This document shows positions 10,061 to 21,209 of a DNA stretch of 64,000 nt, piece by piece. The notes under the pieces are model-generated. The model made no database searches. It was not told the DNA's origin and was given only the letters and a program-made list of their open reading frames with translations. The position numbers and the translations under genes were made by a program. The stretch is from Patella vulgata (taxonomy: Eukaryota > Mollusca > Gastropoda > Patellidae). Where the stretch lies: contig NC_065881.2 of the NCBI RefSeq assembly GCF_932274485.2, positions 12,372,613 through 12,436,612 on the forward strand. Reading direction: 5' to 3'. Within the stretch, counting starts at the first letter, position 1, and each line of letters opens with the position of its first letter.

Positions 10061-10312
10061 AAATAAACTATGTAGTTAAAAATATGTACCGTTAGCTAAA
10101 AATACTTTTATTCTAAAAAGTTTTTGTGGGGGAGAGAGAGAGAGAGCTAGAGTTTAACGTCCAGCTGTTCAATCGACACAAATTATTCAAATAAAATATG
10201 TACGGTAGTTACATGTAAAACTATGTACCATTAGCTAAAAATACATTTATTCTAGGGGGAGAGAGAGAGAGAGAGAGTTTAACGTCCAGTAGTTTGATCA
10301 ACAAAAACTATT
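10061..10312. repeat. Duplicated segment with SINE B tail pieces
   Basis: A unit with ATATGTACCGTTAGCTAAAAATAC-TTTATTCTA, a GA run and GAGTTTAACGTCCAG (the 3' end of a reverse SINE B) appears twice, about 10,076-10,175 and 10,200-10,300. The duplication therefore postdates a SINE B fragment. Confidence 0.65.
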
Positions 10313-11173
10313 CTTCCGGGAAACCACAGTGATTCAGTGACAAAGGCACTCGCTTCAACTACATGTACATGATGTACTGATCTACATGTACATACATACG
10401 TAAAATTGTGACAAGACAGATTGACAACTCAACAAAACGCAGTCAAATCAACAATTTTATATATCTACATGCCAATACATGTATAAAGCATAAACACTAG
10501 ATTTGAAAAACTTTATATATTTACACATGTAGTAAACGCATATAGATATACATGTATATATCTACCGGTACAACGTACGTACATGTACTTTTTTGTATAC
10601 ATGTAGCTTTATACCATGTTTCATTTTTCTAAACATCCATAACCTGGGGTTGTATCTAGGGCCAATTTGGTTCTAGAAAACATATGGGTGCCTAAACTAT
10701 TTTATGCCCAAATTCTATGCTGACAAAAGTCAAGGATAGAGATGTTCACGCTTTTGATTTTATTTTATTAGAAAACACACCAAACATGGTTCAAGTCTGC
10801 CTCAAATCTCATTTATATACACTACATGTACATGTATACAATGCCTTAAATCGCCCTCGATACTGCAACCCAATTGTTGTTTGAACCCAAACTCAAGTAG
10901 TTAGGACTTAATAATTTTGGATCAGAACCTCTCAAAATTTTCTAGATACCCATTAATTGTCAATGTCATCCTTAATTACACTGTATTGTACCAAATACAA
11001 AATAAATAGTACCATAATATTTATTGTGAAAACTACATTAATTATGAAGTTATTTTAAAATCTATGTGTTCGACCATTTGGTTTCTTATACATGTACTAT
11101 TATAGTGAACAAACAAAACAAACTTTCTCTTATGTTCTTAAAAGACATTTTGCGTAAGTAGAGGTATAAATTT
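10313..11173. other. No gene recognised; ACATGTA-rich
   Basis: AT-rich sequence with repeated ACATGTAC/TACATGTA motifs. No open frame with domain content and no repeat family recognised. Confidence 0.4.
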
Positions 11174-11551
11174 CAATCTGATTAAAATACTGTTATACAG
11201 ATCTATATTTCGTTTCGTTATTTTTGTACTTTCGATGGCCACTGCTTACTTGAAGATCTGATGTGCAGTGGGAGGTCGCATCAGGGGTCATGTGAGTGGC
11301 TTTTGACCCTATGATGTCCGACATTTGATTAACCAATCAGTGTTGATGTTTCTAGTGGGTAACCCACAGTTCCATGCACCTCATGCCAAAAACTTTCCGT
11401 AACAGACCGTTTCATTGGCTAACCCCTCACATCATCCAGAACGCAGGTTATATAACAACTCTTCCAGATCCTAATGTAGTAAATACAAGTAAAACGAAAT
11501 TTTGAACTGTAAAAAACGAAACGAAATAGGATCTGTGTTTTAATCAGATTG
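11174..11551. mobile_element. TIR element with promoter-like core
   Basis: Ends are inverted: CAATCTGATTAAAATAC...AGATC...TTTCGTTTCGTT at 11,174-11,220 against the complement of AACGAAACGAAATAGGATCT...TTTTAATCAGATTG at about 11,515-11,551. The interior holds AACCAATCAG, an inverted CCAAT box (CATTGGCTA) and GGTTATATAACAAC, spaced like a CCAAT/TATA promoter reading right. No protein is encoded. Read as a non-autonomous DNA element; the promoter idea is inference. Confidence 0.65.
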
Positions 11552-11597
11552 TATAAACTTCATTATACATGTACAATGTATATTTATATTTATCAAG

Positions 11598-11969
11598 GGG
11601 GATCACAGTGGCTAAGTGGGTAAGACGCTGGCTCGCTAGCCTGGAGGTCGGGTGTTCGATCACCGCATTGGCCGAGAAAGTTCATTCAGATTTTCCAGCG
11701 TGGTTTCCCCTTGTCAGTGATGCAGGACGGAGGGCCCGACAAGGACAGCTGTCTAGTTGTTCGGATGGGACGAATAACCGAGGTCCTGTGTACACATTGG
11801 CATGCACGTAAAAGATCCCTTGGCAGTTGGAATTCGATATAAGAGTATGCCGTAGCGCCGCTGCCCGGGCAAAATTTCTCTCATAGCACACTGTATGGCG
11901 TATGCCTGTCTTCATTAGCCCAGTTTAGGAGCAGAACAGTAGGACGTTAAACCCCATTTCATTTCATTT
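11598..11969 (+). mobile_element. SINE A, full length, 13-bp target duplication
   Basis: GGGATCACAGTGGCTAAGTGG start, A box TGGCTAAGTGGG, B box GTTCGATC, body, 3' end GGACGTTAAACCCCATTTC and an (ATTTC) tail. Flanked by tatatttatcaag at 11,585-11,597 and 11,970-11,982. A good reference copy for the family. Confidence 0.95.
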
Positions 11970-11982
11970 TATATTTATCAAG

Positions 11983-12727
11983 AAATGATCAATAATAAAT
12001 CCAACCATAAATGTATGTATAGCACATTCATAAGTAAAACAAATAATTGTGTTGATCGTAGATTTGTTTTTACTCAAATATTGTAAGAATATTTAATCAC
12101 TGCGAAAAATAAACCAAGAGGTAATAAATCCACAAATTAATAACATAATTATTTATCTTTATAACTGATAAAAAAAAAAACCAACAACATTGCTCTGTAA
12201 AGATACATTTAAGAGCATTGAAACGTTGCGTGAAATAAACCAAGAAAGAACCAAATAAACTCAAAGTTGATAAATCAAAAAAGTACTGTAATACACTCAT
12301 AAAGTTGAGTTACTATAGATTTACTTTTTTTTTACCTGTTTTCTGTATTACATGTAGTTAAGAGTCTATTCCTGGTTAAAATACCAATGTGTGTGTATAA
12401 GATCTGAACAGATGTAGAGTATTATAATATTATACAATACATGTAGGATTACCTCATCTCTATACAGACTCAGTGACCCACGCCGTAATTAACACCAGAT
12501 AATAACCCCAACTTACCCCCTCGCTTAACTATTTATAATACTCATGAATTATTTGTATTATGTACGACAGGCCTTGATTATCATGAATTATTCATATTTA
12601 CAGGCCTAGGAATAACAATTCTAGTTTTTCTTTACCCAGAAAAAATGTCAATCACAGATGCATCGATCGACAGACCTGGATATCATGAATTATTCATGTA
12701 TCTACAGACCTGGAAATGTTGATTTTA
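11983..12727. other. No gene recognised
   Basis: AT-rich sequence. The word TATCATGAATTATTCAT recurs (about 12,575 and 12,680), suggesting a small local duplication. Open frames here look like chance. Confidence 0.4.
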
Positions 12728-13009
12728 GAGAGACGGAGAGAGGGAAAAATGGGGTTTAATGTCCACTTGACACAAACTAGGTCACTTCAGGACTAACATA
12801 TGGTTCAATCTTATTTCAATAATTTGCTTGTGCGTAGGGGTCTTTAGCAGTGGGAGGAAACCGGAGGAACCGGAGAAAACCCACAAAGTTGGACAGGTGA
12901 CCCTACTCCTTGTCACATACAACCGTTGATTCGAAACCTCACCAGTTGACTCAATGACAGACCTTATGACAGAGCGCGTATATGATAACCATTCGGCCAT
13001 CCAACGCCC
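12728..13009 (-). mobile_element. SINE B, 11-bp target duplication
   Basis: Reverse copy with GA-rich tail, AAATGGGGTTTAATGTCCACTTG, complete body and tRNA head complement (GATTCGAAACC, CATTCGGCCATCC). Flanked by tgttgatttta at 12,717-12,727 and 13,010-13,020. Confidence 0.93.
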
Positions 13010-13139
13010 TGTTGATTTTATACCTGTCACGTACGGTACCTTGAAATTCCAACAAAAAATTGAGGAAACATCTATGATTGATAAGAGAACTATTGAATAA
13101 TAATTGTCATTTATGAAGCATGTTAATATTGTAGAACAG

Positions 13140-13340
13140 TTTCTAAGGCGATGTGGTTGTCGAATTCACTGATTATTTACAGATCAGCGTTTCGAGTCCC
13201 TTGATACAAATGGTGCTGAAACGCATTCTTGTACGGACACAATTTATGTACCATGGTAAAAATGTTTATTTTGCCTTAAATATTGGATATCAGATGCCCC
13301 GGTAAGATCACAACATCAATGTTGATTTAAATGAATATAT
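13140..13340. repeat. Dispersed repeat D, copy 1
   Basis: ACAAATGGTGCTGAAACGCA, TTGCCTTAAATATTGGATATCAGA and GGTAAGATCACAACATCAATGTTG match, in order, the stretch at 32,390-32,545. Spacing is conserved, so the two are copies of one unidentified repeat. Confidence 0.7.
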
Positions 13341-13735
13341 TTGTGCCTCTTGACTTCAATAATGATTTTAATAATTATATCATATCTCCAAAATACCTTG
13401 CTTTACATGTACCTTGAAACTGAATTATTTTGACAATAACTTAAACTACCTAAAGTAAAACTTTATTATATAATTATGGTAGCTAAATACAATATCTTTC
13501 TGTAGACAAAACTAAATCAAATGCATAATATAATATTGAATTGTCTACAGCCTACAACACGATCAACCTTGACATTCGACAACAGTATGTTATCGAATTG
13601 GATGGGATAAAAGTCACACTGCCTTTCATGTTCTACTGAAAATAATTGCTTGTCTACAAAAAAACAAGTCACTAAATAATAAAAAAAACAGAGAGCAAAC
13701 ATTTAACCCCGCATAATCTAGACAGGGTTCTGGTT
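13341..13735. other. No feature recognised
   Basis: AT-rich, with nothing supported. Confidence 0.4.
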
Positions 13736-14620
13736 AGATAACCTCTGTGTATTCTAGCATTGCTTGTGCACAGCGGGAGGTCCATGATAACATCCTAACT
13801 TTGCTATCGACACACCTGAATGCTGAAAATGGCTGACCTGCGAAATAACCAGTCGATTCAAGATGGCTGCTTGTCTTAGAAGTCTGCTTCGATGATCTCG
13901 TTTGATCATTGTACACGTATTTCCGATCGCGTGAATTTTACCTTGATTGCGGTTACAACTATTGATAATGTTTGTTGTTGTTTTGTTGTAAAATAGAGGT
14001 AAATGCAAGCTGTGGAATGCGAGAAATGTTGGCCGAATGTTGATAAACGGGTCTGAGTGCACACTGCTGGTTCCCAACCATGAACTAAATACCGCAATCG
14101 CCATTAATCAATCGATTGCGTCTGCAAGAAAACCATTCTATAATGTAGTAGAAATACATTTTGCTTACCTTACTCCAAAAACAAGATAATCAGTGATAAT
14201 TGAAGCCGGTCTTTTGACCCAAATCCTCAAGTCGGGGCTTCCTAATATGCAAATGACAGGAAGCTTCTAAATTTAGAAATTGGCGGCTGTTCTTTTTACT
14301 GTTATTACACACCGGAAGAGATAATATTATTAGAGATATTAGCGCGCCTTCATCGGATATTGTCTTTGGACGTATTCGCTTAATGTCAGTAACCTCCACA
14401 GATTGATAATTTTGATTATGGACTACTAGTTATGAACCATTCTGCATTTTTATAAAACATACTTTATTTTTTTACAAGGGAGACAGAAGACGGGAAGCGG
14501 AAATGTGTACCAGAAGCGCGCGCTAGACGAGCACGCTACGGATCTAGTCATATTGAATCATCAAATCGATCCGAAAATTTGTAATTTTTTTTCTTGCATT
14601 GTGTCATGCGAGGTTATGTA
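13736..14620. promoter_or_regulatory. Possible host promoter / first-exon region
   Basis: A repeat-poor stretch with more CpG than its surroundings. It has AAGATGGCTGC at about 13,860 (the form of a YY1-type initiator motif that often overlaps a start codon), TCCGATCGCGTG, ATGCAAAT, GGCGGCTG, and GAAGCGCGCGCTAGACGAGC near 14,510. No exon chain or long frame can be built, so a gene start is only a guess. Confidence 0.25.
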
Positions 14621-15032
14621 CTTGTAGATGATGACATGATTAGCATAAGTTACAAGAAGAAAGAAAACACGCTCCGGTGAAAAACACGCCGTGAATGAGC
14701 TTTGTTTTGTTTTTTATTTTGACAAACAAAAAGTCGTAAAACCTAAAAACACAACTAAATCATTCTTTTGAACTGATAGCAAAACAAAAAGTGTTGACCC
14801 GTCGCGATTAATGGATTTTCAAGACATTTCATTGAGAATTTACGATCCACTGGTATGGAATTAAAAAAAAAAAAAAAAAGATGTCAGATACTGACAATAC
14901 TGTTACAAATACACCCTGAGTTTTGTTTTAAGGACATTTATGTAGACGACCCTTACTGCCTTAGGTTACTGAGTAGGCCTACTGTTATAACAAAACGACA
15001 AAACACACATGGCACAAATTTATGATAAATGA
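14621..15032. other. No gene recognised
   Basis: AT-rich sequence ending in poly-A at about 14,862-14,879. Nothing supported. Confidence 0.4.
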
Positions 15033-15165
15033 CATGAAATGAAATGGGGTTTAACGTCCAACTGTTCTGCTGGCTGACTGGGCTAAGGAAGACTGGCATA
15101 ACAGCTACAGCCTACTACTGTCAATGGTTCTTTAAATGTACTTCAATCCCCCACCCCCACCCCTG
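15033..15165 (-). mobile_element. SINE A fragment (3' part)
   Basis: ATGAAATGGGGTTTAACGTCCAACTGTTCTGCTGGCTGACTGGGCTAAGGAAGAC, then decayed middle (CAGCCTACTACTGTCAATGGTTCTTTAAATGTAC). The head is missing. Confidence 0.75.
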
Positions 15166-15825
15166 CTCAGCTACATTTTTTTTTTTTTTGAAACAGCCAT
15201 TTAATGAAATGAAAAAAGTGTCACGGTCGTGTTCTTTATCCTTTATCATCAGACGGTGGGTTGGGATTAGGGCATTCAAAGTGCGATATATACTGACGTG
15301 ATATCACAATTAATGCTTTGCATCAATGAAATTGAATCATAATGTGATCCTATTAATTCATAATAAAAATTGACGCCAAACGGGGTTTTTGGATTTCTCG
15401 CTTTAAAAAGCTCAATATGTATGTATGCCTACATAATTTGGAGAAAATGATGCCCCCCCCCCCACCTTTACAAAAAAAATCCCGAATCCGCCCCTGCTGG
15501 AGCCACTGGCGGACGAGCACCAAACTGTCCAAGTCAACTCTACGACCTACAAGTATATTGTTTTGTTTTCAGTTTGTGTGAGTTAAAAGTAGACGCAGCA
15601 TTGTTTGACTTTGTGTAATCAGATTGACAAAACAAACATCTTGGTAAATATTTAAAATTCCGTTCATGTAACACGCAAATTGCACCGGTCCTTGATCATC
15701 TCAAATCCCGTATCTTTTTTAGATCGTAAAATAAACTTCAAACAATTGAGTATGTGGTTATTTTCGTTTAATTATGTAACCAGTGCAATGTTTGTAGTAG
15801 GCACAGGAGGACCACAACACACACA
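15166..15825. other. No gene recognised
   Basis: Poly-T, poly-C and AT-rich stretches, including an A run next to CCCGAATCCGCCCCTGCTGG that looks repeat-derived. No supported gene. Confidence 0.35.
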
Positions 15826-16068
15826 AGAGAGAGAGATAGAAGGAGAAATAGGGTGTAACGTCCACTCGACACAAACTATGTCAATTCGGGACTAAAACAT
15901 TTATACATGAAAAGGAGTATAGGGTGGCCTGTCCAACCTTGTGGGTTTTCTCCAGGTCCTTCGGTTTCCTCCCACTGCTAATGACCACAACGCGCAAGCC
16001 AATTATTGAAGTAAAATGGAACCAACTGTTAGTCTCGAAATGACCTAGTTTGTGTCGGGTGGACGTTA
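15826..16068. mobile_element. Inverted pair of SINE B pieces
   Basis: A reverse 3' end (GGGTGTAACGTCCACTCGACACAAACTATGTCAATTCGGGACTAA, 15,846-15,895) is followed by a forward piece (GTGGCCTGTCCAACCTTGTGGGTTTTCTCC to GTGTCGGGTGGACGTTAAA, 15,922-16,070). The two ends can pair. The forward copy's tail leads into the CT/CA microsatellite. Confidence 0.8.
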
Positions 16069-16208
<140 letters not shown>

Positions 16209-16481
16209 TACACAATGTCAAATGTGACCCTGGGAAATACACGAAGCCTATAATCGGCCATTGGTCTAATATCCACAATAAGGATTATTATAAAAAGTTA
16301 TTGAAGCATATACAATATTTCTTTTAATATATTGTCATGGGTGTATAATATATGAAAGGCCTATCTTTATGTGGTCGACGTATTATTATATTATAAAGAT
16401 TTGTGGTTTATAATGAATACAAAATGAAAGGTTAGCAATATATCAAATTATAGGTTAGATGTAAACAAACTAATCTCGGAG
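16209..16481. other. No feature recognised
   Basis: AT-rich, nothing supported. Confidence 0.4.
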
Positions 16482-16908
16482 AGAGAGAATGGGGTTTAAC
16501 GTCCACTCGTCCACTCGACGCAAACTAGGTCATTTCATGTACAGTAGAGGATCTAGGTGTGACTGAGGGGGAATCTAAGGAGCAATCAACAAACCCACCC
16601 CACAATGAATGTCAACAAAATACATAACAAAATCCATAGGTTTGTTCAAAAACATTTCCAAAATATTGAATGACACTGGGTGCCACCCTCCCCCCCCCCT
16701 CCAATTTTTAAACAAAAAATTCCTCGCCTGTTCCGGGACTAACAATGTACAGTTTTAATTCAATAATTCGCCTGGGAATATGGGCTTTTAGCCTGGGGAA
16801 AAATGGGGGACCGGGAGAAAGCGAACAAGCTGGGAATCGTAACCACTTATTGACAGACCTTATGATCTAAATCGCACTCGTTAAACGATTCAACCCCACC
16901 CCTCATCC
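16482..16908 (-). mobile_element. SINE B carrying a 195-bp insert
   Basis: Reverse SINE B begins GAGAATGGGGTTTAACGTCCACTCG, reaches AAACTAGGTCATTTC, then unrelated sequence (about 16,538-16,733, with GATCTAGGTGTGACTGAGGG and a C run) intervenes before CCGGGACTAACA and the rest of the family. The head is decayed (TCGTTAAACGATTCAACCCC). Confidence 0.75.
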
Positions 16909-16996
16909 CCGCAACTAATCTGAGGTTTTCTGTATTAATAATTGATACGAGAGTAGGAATATCTGGAATAATCGGCCTCTGCTTGCTAGACCACTG

Positions 16997-17225
16997 GAAT
17001 GAAATGGCGGTTTAACATCCTATTTTTGTGCACCAACCGAGATAATATAAATGGTCATACTCTTTGCACTAAGAAATAAGGGAAATTTTCCCAGACTTTA
17101 CCGCCTACTCGTCATCGAATTCCAAGGGTTTTTGTACCATCCGAACTACTAGGCACTGTTCCTTGTCCTGCAACCCCTGACAAGAATTTTTCTCAGCCAA
17201 CACTGGGATCGAACCGGGTACCTTT
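16997..17225 (-). mobile_element. SINE A, old copy
   Basis: Reverse and strongly diverged: GAAATGGCGGTTTAACATCC, AATAAGGGAAATTTTCCCAGAC, CCATCCGAACTACTAGGCACTGTTCC, GCCAACACTGGGATCGAACC. Confidence 0.75.
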
Positions 17226-17307
17226 GTTAGCCTTCTCGTACCAATGTGATGTATATTAATATAAACAATCTTGGTGTAATATTACCGATATATTAGAAAG
17301 GTTTGGT

Positions 17308-17632
17308 GTTCGATCCCTGCATTGGCCGAAAAAGTTCATCGAGATTTTCAGGCGTGGTTCTCCCCTTGTCAGTGATGCAGGACGGAGAGCCTGACAAGGA
17401 CAGCTGTCTAGTCGTTCGGATGGGACGAAAAACCGAGGTCCAGTGTACACATTAGCGTGCACGTAAAAGATCCCTTGGCAGTTGGTAGTTTATATAAGAT
17501 TAGGCCGTAGTGCCGCTGTCCGGGCAAAACTTCCCTCATAGCGCACTGTATGGCGTATGCCCGTCTTCATTAGCCCAGTTCGAAGCAGAACAGTAGGACG
17601 TTAAACCCCATATCATTTCATTTAGAAAGGTT
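17308..17632 (+). mobile_element. SINE A, 5'-truncated at the B box
   Basis: Begins within the B box (GTTCGATCCCTGCATTGGCC) and continues to the (ATTTC) tail. The 13-bp agaaaggtttggt occurs at 17,295-17,307 and 17,634-17,646, directly against both ends. This is a textbook 5'-truncated LINE-driven insertion lacking an A box. Confidence 0.93.
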
Positions 17633-17892
17633 TGGTATTGAGGGAAGTGTCAAGATAGTTGTTGATCTTTTTCTTTATTTAAACAAATATTTCCATAATA
17701 GATGTCCTTGGTGTTAATGGTCCGTTCATAATCGTCCACGGTTCACAGATGTGTTTCATTTGAAATCAACCGTTTAATGTGATCTGCGTGTCACATGTTT
17801 TCTGTTAATATACAATGTGCCTTGACGTGGACATGACATACATGTTTTCTATAGTCCCATATGGTCTATTCCCGCTTGTTAGTGGTGTATGG
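17633..17892. other. No feature recognised
   Basis: No gene or repeat recognised beyond the SINE's target duplication. Confidence 0.4.
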
Positions 17893-18113
17893 CAAGTGAC
17901 AACGTATAGTCGTTCGGATAGGACGAAAAACCGAGGTCCCGTGTACTCATTGGCGTGTACGTAAAAGAACCCGCGACAGATGGAATTCGATATAAGAGTA
18001 TAAGGCGTATCGCCACTGTCTGCCCCCCCCCCCCCCTCCGCAGAACACTGTATGTCGGTCTTTATTAGCCCAGTCGGTGCAGAACTCTAGGACGTTAAAC
18101 CCCATTTCATTTC
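17893..18113 (+). mobile_element. SINE A fragment (3' two-thirds)
   Basis: Starts at GTGACAACGTATAGTCGTTCGGATAGGACG and ends GGACGTTAAACCCCATTTCATTTC. A C run (about 18,026-18,039) replaces part of the GGGCAAAATTTCCC block. Confidence 0.85.
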
Positions 18114-18938
18114 TATAATCCCAAACAGTGAGTAATAAAGTGCTGGCTCACAAATAGGGGAGTCCTGGCCCCGAGTCCACCACAAAGCATTCTCAAGGCG
18201 CAATATTTGAGGGTTTTTTTGTGTGTGTTGGGGGCGGGGGCAGAAATTTTGAAAACTCGGGGCGTCAATAATACTGATTTGCGCATGTCTGAACTCGAAT
18301 ATAGCATCTCGCGTTACCCCAACCAACATATAAACATAATTTTAATCACAACACCCCCGATAGGACCCGCCACTGTATTGGTTCCAGAGGGAAATCAGAC
18401 TTTAACATTCTTGCAATCATCATTAGCACAAATTGAATATAAAAAGCGAAACTTGATTCCGTCTTGTTTCTCAAGAGGTAAAGCTCTGAAGAGTGATTTG
18501 TTTGAATAGCGAACATAGAATCAATGATGGTGGGACCAATTCAAATAAAAGTCTTTGAGAGGTACCATATATAGGTTGCTGGTACTATAGACACATCTTG
18601 GTGTTTATCGACTGATGACTTAAATAAATTTACTCACGTTTGTTCACAAGTCAATATAGAACTGTAATTAAGAATTAAGGCCGAGCGGAAGATTCTAAGT
18701 TTAACGATCAAAAAGGTGACAAAGTTGTTCATCTTCAATGTTCTTAAAGATACATTATTGGAGATTAGATAAAAAGTTGGCAGTTGCCAGTTCTCACTAT
18801 AACAGTTAAAAACTAGATAATGTAAAGGGAATTTGCTGAAAATTTCAGTCAAATTGATCCAGTCTGAACCGAGATTTTAACGATTAAATTTTCGGCCTAG
18901 CCTCGATCATCATTATTAAAGTCGATACGATAAAAAAC
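18114..18938. other. No gene recognised
   Basis: No coding feature. A G-rich run (GGGGGCGGGGGC) lies near 18,230. Open frames here lack domain content. Confidence 0.35.
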
Positions 18939-19685
18939 ATAGTCTCGATTATCCAGTTCATGATTAAATCAAGAATGAAAGTGGAGCAGCAAATAGGATC
19001 CTAATCCAGTAAACATCACAGGCTAGCGTTGACATCGAGAGTTGATTATGGTCTGCATAAGTTAATTAATGTCTAATTAATAATTTAGATAACATTTCAG
19101 GCTTAAAGAAAGACATTCAATAGGCAGATTTAGCTCTTGCATAATGTATGTTTAATTACAAAAACTAAATAATTAATTACAAAAACTAATTAAAAACTAA
19201 ATAATTAATTACAAAAACTAAATAATTAATTACAAAAACTAAATAATTAATAAATGAAATGAAATGTGGTTGAATATTAAATGGACCCCAAAATTAGTTC
19301 TTAAAAATGTTTTATTTATAATGTATAATTATTTATTATTTTGTGTATGTTTGTGCCAAATCCATACATGGACCAGAGTATGATTCCTCTTTACTGTTAA
19401 TGCAAGGGTTCCAGCAACATTTTCAGTCTGGGGCTCAATGCAGTATCTATGTATCTATGTTTGTATTGGCACAGTGGGTGGTTGGGGTGGGGTGGGGAGA
19501 GTCTAATGCGTGCGTCTCAGATCATAAGGTCTGCCATTGAGTCAAGTGACTCGGTTTCTCTCTCTCTTTCTCTCTCCCTCTCTCATATACGCGCAAGCGA
19601 ATTATTGAAAATAAAATTGAACCAAACGTTAGACCCGAAATCACCTAGTTTGTGTTGAGTGGATGTTAAGCCGCCCCCCCCCCCC

Positions 19686-19716
<31 letters not shown>

Positions 19717-20165
19717 TTTACAATAAAAACTTCCAATATAATGTCGCTGTATTGATTTGTCCAATAAGACCACCATTCATTAATAACAATCGTGCTAAAT
19801 TGTTAATATTTTATTTTATAGGTTTATAACAATACGCACAGCTGTGATAGAAAAATATACACCCGAGGTTATCAAATTAACAAGTTAAAGGTTATTCACA
19901 TTAAAACATTTAACAAATGGCTTTCAAAACATATCATTTAGTTATTATTGGAAACAATTTTCATACTTATTGCTAAAGATGCATTATGTAAGAGCTAAAT
20001 CTGCCTCAAATGTTATATAAATCATTAATTATTATTCTTTATTCATATGCCAGGCCCATATTCAATTCTCTAGAACATCGGATGGTTTTGATTTTCAACG
20101 GATTAAAACAAAATTGGTAGTTAATAATTCAATTAAAAATGGATAATCGAGACTTTGTTTATTAA
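18939..20165. repeat. Candidate foldback element with diverged arms
   Basis: GTCTCGATTATCCA (about 18,943) and AATTAATAATTTAGATAACATTTCAGGC...GCAGATTTAGCTCTTGCATAATGTA (about 19,075-19,150) recur as reverse complements at about 20,150 and 19,970-20,030. The middle holds a four-unit AATTAATTACAAAAACTAAAT tandem (about 19,150-19,255) and a SINE B piece. The pairing is partial, so this is tentative. Confidence 0.4.
19475..19735 (+). mobile_element. SINE B with CT-rich replacement and tail
   Basis: Decayed head (TAATGCGTGCGTCTCAGATCATAAGGTCTGCCATTGAGTCAAGTG), a CTCTCT block where the core should be, then CGCGCAAGCGAATTATTG to GTGTTGAGTGGATGTTAAG, C run and (CT)n tail. Confidence 0.75.
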
Positions 20166-20265
20166 CGTAACAACGATAGAAATGACAAACGAGACTACAC
20201 TCTTCTTCAAACATGGTGCATCTTTAAATATGCACATTGATTTAAAACATTTTGCACTTTAAATA

Positions 20266-20468
20266 AAACGAAATGGGGTTTAACGCCCCACGCTTCTTCA
20301 CCAGACAGAGTGCTACGAAGGCTGCCCATACAGTGGCGCTACGGCATATAAGAGTAGGCCGTAGCGCCGCTGCCCGGGCAAAAATTTACCTCATAGTATG
20401 GCGTATGTCCGTCTTCATTAGCCCAGGCGGTGCAGAGAACAGTAGGACATTAAACCCCATTTCATTTA
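20266..20468. mobile_element. Inverted pair of SINE A 3' halves
   Basis: A reverse 3' end (AACGAAATGGGGTTTAACGCCCC...) meets a forward 3' half (TATAAGAGTAGGCCGTAGCGCCGCTGCCCGGGCAAAAATTT to GGACATTAAACCCCATTTCATTT). The ends are complementary, so a transcript would fold back. Confidence 0.8.
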
Positions 20469-20825
20469 ATTGCATGTGCAGTCATTTAGTTGGAATTCAA
20501 GCGCTTTTATAAGACGATTATTATTATTTATAATTCCTAACTAAGAAATCTCGCTAAAAGGATAATCAATTAAGTGACCCAACGAACGACGCCATTTTTT
20601 ATTTCTGGAAGTCTATTGTTTTTACATGGAATTGGATAGATTACGTTACCATGGGAATAATTTATTCAAGTCATATATCGATGAACATCATCGCCATTTT
20701 CCTTCTCTCTAATTAATCTTGGTATAAATTGATCAATTAATAATTATTGTCCTGTAGATTTATGCTGTGTTTTTAGTTTGGTGTCCTTACTTCTAACCGA
20801 ACAATCCATCACAAATTCTAATTAT
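20469..20825. other. No gene recognised
   Basis: AT-rich sequence with a GACGCCATTTTTTATTTC stretch. Nothing supported. Confidence 0.35.
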
Positions 20826-20827
20826 CT

Positions 20828-20886
<59 letters not shown>
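20826..20886. repeat. (GA)n microsatellite
   Basis: About 60 bp of GA/GAAA repeats lying directly before the tail side of the next SINE A. Confidence 0.95.
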
Positions 20887-21209
20887 TGAAATGGAGCATA
20901 ACGTCCTACTGTTCTGCTCCGAACTGGGCTAATGAAGACGGGCATACGCCAGTGAGCTATGAGGGAAATTTTTCCCGGACAGCGGCACTACGTCCACTCT
21001 TTTACCGAATTCCAACTGTCAAGGGATCTTTTACGTTCACGCCAATGTGTACACAGGACCTCGGTTTTTCGTCCTATCCGAACAACTAGAGAGCTGTCCT
21101 TGTCACGCTCTCCGCCATGCATTACTGACAAGGGGGAACCACGCCGGAAATCTGGATGAACTTTTTCGGCCAATGCAGGGAGCCAGCGTCTTACCCACTT
21201 CGCCACCGT
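20887..21209 (-). mobile_element. SINE A, reverse, near full length
   Basis: ATGAAATGGAGCATAACGTCC through GGGCTAATGAAGACGGGC, AGGGATCTTTTACGTTCACG and GGAACCACGCCGGAAATC to the head complement (AGCCAGCGTCTTACCCACTTCGCCACCG). The B box part of the head is shortened (CAATGCAGGGAGCCAGCG). Confidence 0.9.

Noticed and set aside
11598-11680. tRNA gene candidate (A and B box)
   Set aside because: It is the head of a SINE with a body, tail and target duplication; the cloverleaf is imperfect.
13754-14104. 116-codon minus-strand frame in the CpG-richer stretch
   Set aside because: No domain, transmembrane or repeat pattern; overlaps other equally plausible short frames; looks like chance.
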